From the NCBI GenBank assembly GCA_016508695.1, contig VNKQ01000009.1, positions 620,001 through 684,000 of the forward strand: a DNA stretch of 64,000 nt, in the 5' to 3' direction. The notes under the pieces were generated by a model. The model ran no database searches and had not been told where the DNA came from. It worked only from the letters and a program-made list of their open reading frames with translations. Both the position numbers and the translations under genes were made by a program. Below, in pieces: positions 57,756-64,000 of the stretch (its first letter is position 1; the number at the start of each line of letters is the position of its first letter). This DNA comes from Hyphodiscus hymeniophilus (lineage: Eukaryota > Ascomycota > Leotiomycetes > Helotiales > Hyphodiscaceae).

Positions 57756-58883
57756 ATGGTTCTCCACAATCCCAACAATTGGCATTGGGTCAACAAAGAT
57801 GCTTCGGGATGGACCAAGCAGTGGTTGGAGGAGAGCGTCAAGGAGATGAAAGCCGAGGAAGATGGAGTCACTGCACATCTGGACAAGGTGATTAGCATGG
57901 ATGGTGATGTCGATGTCAGCCAGCGGAAGGGCAAGGTCATTACAATCTTCGACGTCAAGGTAGTCATCGAGTATTCTGGTAAGCCTGCGTGTTGCAACAT
58001 AGCTCACAGTAAAATGCTAATTAATCAGGCAAAACTAAGGAAGACGAAGATGTCAGCGGCACGATCACCGTCCCCGAACTTGCACACGACACTGAAGAAA
58101 ACGAGTATGTTGTACGTCTCTTCGTCTCCACGGGCGCCTTTACACGACCAAACTAACGCAGCCAAGTTCGACATAGATATCTACTCCGACGCCAATTCCA
58201 AAGCACCCGTCAAGGACCTCGTTCGCGCAAATCTCGTTCCCCAATTGAGAAAGCAATTCATCAAGCTGGGTCCTGCCTTGATTGCCGAACACGGAAAGGA
58301 TATTCAGCATGCTCCAGGCTCGAACCCTTCGAGTGGTTTTTCGACTCCTCAACCAAAGTTACATACCCCCTCTTCTGGCCCTGGCCCCTCGTTTGCTAGC
58401 AGCAGTGGCAGCAGCTCTGTGAACACCACGACCGTTGTTGATACTGAAGAATTTCGTGCTCCAGCCTCCGAGCTTTACCAGACTTTCACCGATCCTCAAC
58501 GTATTGCAGCTTTCACTCGTGCGGCACCTAAGTTGTTCGAAGGAGCAAAGAAGGGCGGAAAGTTCGAGCTGTTCGGCGGCAATGTCTCAGGTGAGTATCT
58601 CGAACTGGTTGAGCCCACACAGATTATTCAGAGCTGGAGGTTGGATCAGTGGCCCAAGGGACATTTATCTCGACTCGAGATCAACTTTGATCAGAATGAT
58701 GTGGATAACGTCACTGTTATGAGAGTTAGTTGGAGTGGAGTTCCTGTTGGGCAGGAAGAGGTTACGAAGAGAAATTGGAGGGAATACTACGTGCGAAGCA
58801 TTAAGACTACGTTTGGGTAAGTTGCGTCTCTGCCTTTCTGAAATCATGACTAATAATATCCTAGCTTTGGCACAATCCTATGA
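57756..58883 (+). CDS. AHA1: Hsp90 ATPase activator Aha1
   Basis: Co-chaperone that binds the Hsp90 middle domain and stimulates its ATPase in the cytosol. Exons 57756-57978, 58029-58111, 58167-58816 and 58865-58883 give 324 residues. The N-terminus carries the family signature NPNNWHWVNKDASGWTKQW; the N-terminal domain continues with GKVITIFDVKVVIEYSGKTK and ENEYVFDIDIYSD across two splices. After a Ser/Gly/Pro linker (about 190-225) comes the C-terminal AHSA1 domain: APASELYQTFTDPQRIAAFT, GKFELFGGNVSGEYLELVEP, IIQSWRLDQWPKGHLSRLEI, GVPVGQEEVTKRNWREYYVR. The last exon is only 19 nt and completes the usual ending IKTTFGFGTIL. All exons are needed for the family ends to match. Confidence 0.95.
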
Positions 58884-59174
58884 TCACAGCATTTTGAACG
58901 TCATGATGAGGGAATGAAGTCGTATGAAATGCAGGATAAAATGGCGGTGACATTGCTTTGACTCGCTGCACCGTAGATCAACGAATAGATATCAATCATA
59001 AACCCGATCTCGAGGCTTTCATTTCTGCAGCATGTTGATGCCAGGGTGCTTCATGTTTGTCCTGGACATGTGAGTTGAACGACGGATATGCAATGGGTTT
59101 GTTGAAGCGGCAGCATTTCAGTTGCCTACCACAGAGGAAACGTATGGATTCCAGGTACTAATACACAGTCTCCC

Positions 59175-60013
59175 TCACTCCTTCAATGTGTCCCAAATAT
59201 CCTTCGATGATAATAGCGTACTCACAACGCCCGCAAGTCCCACCGTTGCGGTACTCGTCGAAATCCATCCAGTAATATGTCCTGGGATCAGTAGATCAAA
59301 GCAATCAGCGACCAGCCTTCTTTTCACCCCGTCTTGAGCATTCAATTGAACTCTCTTCCTCGCCTTAGATTCGATTCCAGCTTTCCTCTTGTCATTCTTC
59401 TCTTCATTCTTCTTTGGCGATTCGACTATTGCCCAGCCCTCAAAAAGCCGTATAATTCCCCAAAGAATGGAGCACACAAGAGAGTAGAACCAGAACCTGT
59501 TAGCCTCAACCATACACTTGGTAGCCCAAGGAATTACCCTGGCTCCAATCGCATCCAACTGTTCGTCTCAGCATTAGCTTTCTCACCCTCGGAAAAGCCC
59601 CCGCCCAACCTACCGAACCCAAAACAAACCACTCACAATAGTCAAACTCTCCATTCCCAAATACATCCCCATAAAACTCCACCTGCCCAGTCCCAACCAC
59701 ATTTCAAACCCCTCGATTCCCCATTCTGCTCCAAAGCCACCGCCAAATCCCCAAGCCCTCTCGAAACACTCCAGGAACTTGAAGAATCGGAAATAGCGAC
59801 GGCCAAGCGCGAACTGCTGGCGCAGGTGAAGCCACAGCTCCGCATCTTCGGACGTGAGAGCCCACCCGGACAGGACCTGGGAGAGAGACTGCAGGAGGCG
59901 GAGGATTTTCTCGAGCCCGGCTGTATGTGTGTCAGTGGATGAGCACGTGATGAGAGAGGGAGATGCAATGTACCGGCAGAGTTTGTGAAGCGTATCAATT
60001 GTTTGAGTGTCAT
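59175..60013 (-). CDS. Pex11-family peroxisome protein
   Basis: Peroxisomal membrane protein of the Pex11 family, which elongates and divides peroxisomes. Exons 60013-59974, 59920-59637 and 59558-59175 give 235 residues. The short first exon (MTLKQLIRFTNSA) is spliced to AGLEKILRLLQSLSQVLSGW and the family block LWLHLRQQFALGRRYFRFFK, with FLECFERAW next. Exon 2 ends GRWSFMGMYLGMESLTI, and exon 3 starts LDAIGARVIPW and includes VEANRFWFYSLVCSILWGII, a basic loop, then PGHITGWISTSTATVGLAGV near the C-terminus. The layout (amphipathic N-terminal helices, C-terminal membrane anchor) matches the small Pex11C-like group. A different frame overlapping exons 1 and 2 was rejected because it lacks the family start. 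Confidence 0.88.
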
Positions 60014-60480
60014 GATTGGCGTATTCCAAGTTGGTTGCTTCAGTGAAGGACCAGAGCACTCAGGTCAAGAAGGACAAAGGTGAGTCTTGTTTGAGTTGGG
60101 CTCTGAAGAGGTTCGACGCTGACGTGTCACACAACCTTGCAATATTGGATGGAAGAGGTTCTGTAACGCATGCTTCTTGTAAGTCTGGAACTTTGGCACG
60201 ACTCTGCTCTCAATTTTGACAATCAGGACATTCGTGTTGAAATAGGAAGTTGGTGCTGGTTTCGATTGAAGTTAACTGCTTGACAAAGCCAGTCGCTTAG
60301 TCGACCCCGTACCGAAACAGGGGCTACTTCATGGTCGTTGGGAATTGATTAAACAGTCCCCAAAAAAATCTCGAGAGGTTGCAAAGTATCTGTACGCTCT
60401 CGATCAAAGAACACCATGCATGGATTAATCAATACAATAGGATTTTACTCCTATAACCAATCTACAAGCATGCTCTTACT
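60014..60480. other. Intergenic, no gene seen
   Basis: 467 nt between the PEX11-family start and the end of the complex I gene; both genes run on the minus strand, so this holds the PEX11 promoter and the complex I 3' region. Confidence 0.5.
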
Positions 60481-62158
60481 CTATTGTCCAGGTGCAATGA
60501 GCTTACCCTCTTTGGCAGCGTCATGGACCCACCCACCAGCCAGTGCCTCGCCTCCAGTCTTTTCAGCAAAGTTCTTCATCCGTGCCTCTAATTCTGGTCG
60601 GAAATGTCTAATAAGACCCTGAATGGGCCAGGCAAAAGCCTCGCCGAGAGCTGTTTCCAAATTAGTGTTGATGATCAAGTTGCCGAAACGTGTAACTTAC
60701 CACAGATGGTGTGACCTTCAACTTGCTTCGTAAGCTCTTGCAACATATCAATTTCCCGGACTTTGCCTTGTCCCTTCTCAAACCTGCTCATGATCTGTTC
60801 AGTCCACTTGCTTCCTTCTCTGCAAGGTGTGCATTGACCACAGGATTCATGTCTGTAGAAATGGCTCAATCTAGAGATAGCACGGACGACATCTGTGCTC
60901 TTATCCATAACGATGACAGCCGCCGTACCTAGACCAGACTGGCTATCCTTCAATGCATCGAAGTCCATCAGTTGATCATCACATACACCCTTTGGGAGAA
61001 TAGGAGTTGAAGATCCTCCAGGAATGATGGCCTTTAGGTTGTCCCATCCTCCACGGACACCACCACAGTGCTTGTCGATCAACTCTCGGAGTGGAATACT
61101 CATCTCTTCCTCAACGGTGCAGGGATTGTTGACATGGCCAGAAATACAGAAGAGCTTGGTGCCAGCATTTCGTTCCCGGCCGAATGAAGCGAACCACGAG
61201 CCTCCTCTTCGACAGATCGTCGGTGCAACGGCGATAGTCTCGACGTTCGCCACAGTTGACGGGCATCCGAAGAGACCGACAGCAGCTGGGAATGGGGGCT
61301 TTAGACGAGGCTTGCCAGGTTTGCCCTCCAAAGACTCGATCAGTGACGTCTCCTCACCGCAAACATAGGCACCCATTCCACGGTGTATGTAGACATCGAA
61401 ATCGTATCCGCTTCCACAAGCATTCTTTCCAATCAGCCCATCTTTGTATGCTTCTTGGATCGCCCGTTGTAGAACCGTTGCCTCATGGTAGAATTCGCCT
61501 CGGATATAGATGTACGCAGCCGTGCAGTTCATTGCTCGTCCAGCGACTAGGCATCCTTCAATCAGCTTGTGGGGATCCTTTCGCATGATCTCCCGGTCCT
61601 TGCAGGTTCCAGGCTCTCCCTCATCGGCATTGACGACCAAATATCTTGGCTTCGTGTCCTTATCCCAGTCTTTGAAGTTCATGAATGACTGCCCTCCGTT
61701 AGCATAGCTCCCCTACGCCGGAGTGGAACATACCCATTTCATTCCAGAAGGGAATCCAGCGCCACCACGTCCTCGTAGACCTGAAGCCTTGATCTCCGAG
61801 ATAATCTGTATGAGATATCAATTCCTTATCCAGACGTTCTGTCGTTTACTCAACCTACCCAGTCATGGCCCTTTAGGAGAATCTCCTTGGTCTTGTGCCA
61901 GTCTCCATACTTCTTCGCACTCGCAAGATCCGCGCCATGGTGGCCATACAGATTCTGGAAAATACGGTCCTGATCCTTCAATCCACCAAACTTTGTGCGC
62001 TTCGGCGGTGGAGGGGGGTCCGCGGCTGTGGCAAGTCCTCGACTTTGCTGGGTTGACCCGGAGCTGGGTAATCGTGCAACGGCAGAGCAGGTCGATGGGA
62101 GGATACGAGTTGAGAGACTGGCGACGGCCTTGGGAGAAGGCGCATGTCGCGAGAGCAT
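60481..62158 (-). CDS. nuo51: Complex I 51 kDa subunit (NDUFV1)
   Basis: NADH-binding flavoprotein subunit of mitochondrial NADH:ubiquinone oxidoreductase; oxidises NADH with FMN and passes electrons to Fe-S cluster N3. Exons 62158-61859, 61805-61734, 61688-60701 and 60650-60481 give 509 residues. An Arg/Ser-rich mitochondrial presequence (MLSRHAPSPKAVASLSTRIL) precedes RTKFGGLKDQDRIF. The NADH/FMN loop GLRGRGGAGFPSGMKW lies on the small second exon. FMN-site signatures include VVNADEGEPGTCKDREIM and GAYVCGEETSLIESLEG. The 4Fe-4S cysteines lie in ESCGQCTPCREGSKW and HTICALGEAFAWP, the latter made across the third splice. No defect was seen. It is divergent from the dynactin p27 gene. Confidence 0.96.
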
Positions 62159-62624
62159 CGTGATATATTGTTGTGCTCAATTGAGCTGCGTTGGGGAGGA
62201 GTTGTGGTTTGGTTTATTGCAGAGGGAAGAAGTCATCATCGATGAATGTGAGATGATTGGTTGCCGAGATACACCATGAATCCAAGCTCGTTGGTTTTCT
62301 CGGCCACCGTACTCGAGTACTAGATCGCAAGGCTGAATATTTACCTCGAGGCAACGAGTTTCTACCAAGAACTTCAATCATTGTACAAGATCATGTTGCT
62401 AGTTGTCCCATAAGCCAGAGCGGGCAGTTTCGGCTTGTCCACTGCAGAATTACGTAAACAGTGAGCGGCGTCAACATCCCATTCAATCAAGCAATTCCGA
62501 TGTCTGATTATTTCCACCCCCAGGCTGAAGAACTTATTCCAAAAACCAATGACTTGGATTGGATCAAACAGAAGTCATTTAATCATACTTCCTACCTCCG
62601 CCCGCACAGGGAGAAGACTTCAAC
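62159..62624. promoter_or_regulatory. Divergent promoter region
   Basis: 466 nt between the start codons of the complex I subunit (minus) and dynactin p27 (plus). No specific site recognised. Confidence 0.45.
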
Positions 62625-63238
62625 ATGTCGTCCTCAAAGCGAGCGTCCACTATGCCAGCGGCACCCAAACCTCCAACATCCCTCTCCTCCACGCTCGTAA
62701 TAGCAGACAACGCAGCTCTCACCGGCACCCACCTCATAACACTCGGAAGCAACACAGTCGTACATCCACGAACGAAATTGAGCTCAGCCTTTGCACCCAT
62801 CAAAATCGGTAGCAGCTGTATTATCAGCGAACGAAGTGCGATTGGCCTCCAAAGTGCGCCCGCTGAGGATGAGAAAGATGGCGTTGTGTTTGAGAATGGT
62901 GTCATTGTGGAAGTCGGAGCAGTGGTGGAAGCCAAAAGGATAGGGGAGGGCTCTGTGATAGAAGTCAATGCAAAGATTGGGAAGGGTGTTGTAATTGGAA
63001 AGGTATGAAATCTGCGTACTGGAAAGATTTTGTGCTAAGATTAGAACAGCATTGTAAAATCGGATCTATGTGCGAAGTTGCGGATGGGGAGGTTATTCCC
63101 GACTTCACGGTGATATATAGCAACGGACTTCGAAGGATAGATGCTAGTGGTATTGAAAACTTGAAGTTGAAGATGGTCGGTAGGCAAGTGGACGTTCTGA
63201 GGAAGCTCATACCCACCAATTTGGCCAAATTTCAATAA
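62625..63238 (+). CDS. Dynactin subunit p27 (DCTN6)
   Basis: Pointed-end complex subunit of dynactin, the adaptor that lets dynein carry cargo and nuclei along microtubules. Exons 62625-63002 and 63050-63238 (47 nt intron) give 188 residues. It has the left-handed beta-helix of the family, seen as hexapeptide-type repeats: TLVIADNAALTGTHLITLGS, NTVVHPRTKLSSAFAPIKIG, ISERSAIGL, NGVIVEVGAVVEAKRIGEGS, VIEVNAKIGKGVVIGK and, across the splice, HCKIGSMCEVADGEVIPDF. The C-terminal helix follows (NLKLKMVGRQVDVLRKLIPT). The p25 subunit has the same fold, but length and the central NG/EV repeats fit p27 better. Confidence 0.85.
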
Positions 63239-63527
63239 AGAATCTGGCTTGACCCATTCTTTGTCTACGAATCCTCTCACCAGTTCGTCCAGCTCATTGA
63301 GGTACACACAGTGCAGCAGTCCCATGATGTTCATTTATCTCATGCAAGTCGATTTTCGTTGCGCAAATGCGAGCGCTCTCTTGCTACATTGCAAGTCTCT
63401 TTTCCCTTTTTCTCTTCTTACATCTCCGCAATGCTGTAAAACTCCCACATGCGCCATCCAGTTCAACAAATGAAAGCCGCCTGGCTATGCTAGCGAACAA
63501 TATGATACATCCTGCACTCCGTGTACC
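63239..63527. other. Convergent 3' intergenic
   Basis: 289 nt between the dynactin p27 stop and the stop of the RGG-rich gene on the opposite strand. No feature recognised. Confidence 0.4.
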
Positions 63528-64000
63528 TCAACCCTCCTGACCACCTCCTCGCGCTCGCTTACCAGGACCCTGTGGACCTCCCATCGAACCCTCCTCACGG
63601 GGTCGTTTTAGCGCGTTGGCTGGAACAAAAGTTGAAGCTCCGGGATTTATACCGGTGCCTCGTCCACCAGGACTTCCTCTGCCACGCCCGCCCCCGCCTC
63701 TAACTTGGTACACACCACCACCACCGCCTCGTTGTCCGCGGTTTGCGGCCCCTCCCCGAGTTGGAATTCCAGATTGCCTATTATTGTTGCTACTGGCTTG
63801 GGGTGCCTAATTTGGTTAGGATGAGAGGAACAGATGGAAGTGAGGGCTCACGGAAGGAATGTTGCTGGCAGGGCCGGCTGTGCCATTCGGAGCATGAATG
63901 CTTGGCGGCTGTGGTGATGGCTGTGTTTGTACTTGTGCTTGTGTTACTTCCGTGCTGGGAGCCTCTGACTTAACTTGTTCCGCTGGTTTGGGAGCTGTCG
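63528..64000 (-). CDS. C-terminus of RGG-rich protein
   Basis: Partial gene; the 5' part lies beyond the right edge. Exons run from the window edge to 63852 and from 63806 to 63528, with a 45 nt intron (GTGAGC...TTAG). The visible part is a Pro/Gln/Thr-rich linker (EVTQAQVQTQPSPQPP) followed by an RGG tract (GGAANRGQRGGGGGGVYQV, GRGRGSPGGRG) and ends NALKRPREEGSMGGPQGPGK and RARGGGQEG. Such tails occur on many RNA-binding proteins and are arginine-methylation sites. No domain that could name the protein is inside the window. Confidence 0.65.

Noticed and set aside
59610..60059. 149-codon frame starting MLWSFTEATNLEYANH
   Set aside because: Overlaps the Pex11-family gene; the spliced start MTLKQLIRFTNSA gives the family N-terminus while this one does not.
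1..64000. tRNA, rRNA, CRISPR or secondary-metabolite cluster
   Set aside because: No tRNA-like T-arm with pairing arms, no rRNA core, no spaced direct repeats, and no PKS/NRPS/terpene signatures were seen by eye; a covariance-model search would be needed to exclude small RNAs.

Overview
The window comes from a filamentous ascomycete (Pezizomycotina; a leotiomycete is my guess from protein flavour, not proven). The evidence is many short 45-60 nt GT-AG introns, widely spaced genes on both strands, fungal-type proteins (Atg27, SRP19/Sec65, Msy-type mechanosensitive channel, Pex22-like, Cdc4), and one AT-rich block with the signature of repeat-induced point mutation (RIP). I rebuilt 20 protein genes plus one partial gene by joining exons by hand; 18 of the 20 complete models close to an exact multiple of three, one closes only with a doubtful intron, and one carries a frame break.

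Layout. 1-5731 holds no supportable gene. 5732-9543: eIF2B-gamma (minus) and a Pex22-like membrane protein (plus), divergent. 10193-13864: a TIR-bounded DNA element, flanked by TA, whose interior has been mutated almost beyond recognition (CpA/TpG stripped, TpA everywhere). 13952-18592: SRP19 and then a RID-type cytosine DNA methyltransferase, the enzyme class required for RIP. 19757-28442: Atg27, an amidase, an ExoIII-type AP endonuclease, a PLP-homeostasis (YggS/PLPBP) protein and a TauD-type dioxygenase. 29627-39062: an EF-hand MscS channel, a four-helix membrane protein with a frame break, and the Cdc4 F-box/WD40 protein. 40928-56859: the meiotic axis protein Hop1 (10 exons), a large unknown low-complexity protein, a UDP-galactose-type transporter with a GC-AG intron, and the meiotic helicase Mer3/HFM1 (8 exons). 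57756-64000: the Hsp90 activator Aha1, a Pex11-family protein, the 51 kDa subunit of complex I, dynactin subunit p27 and the C-terminal end of an RGG-rich protein running off the edge.

How it fits together. Most genes are unrelated housekeeping functions. The thread worth following is the sexual cycle: a RID methyltransferase with a RIP-wrecked transposon about 2.4 kb upstream of it, plus intact-looking Hop1 and Mer3 within 40 kb. Together they argue for a lineage that has, or recently had, functional meiosis and pre-meiotic genome defence. No CRISPR array, tRNA, rRNA or secondary-metabolite cluster was recognised. I found no convincing wholly new system; the best candidates for a second look are the RIP element beside rid, the frame-broken membrane protein, and two short palindromic words that recur only in non-coding DNA.
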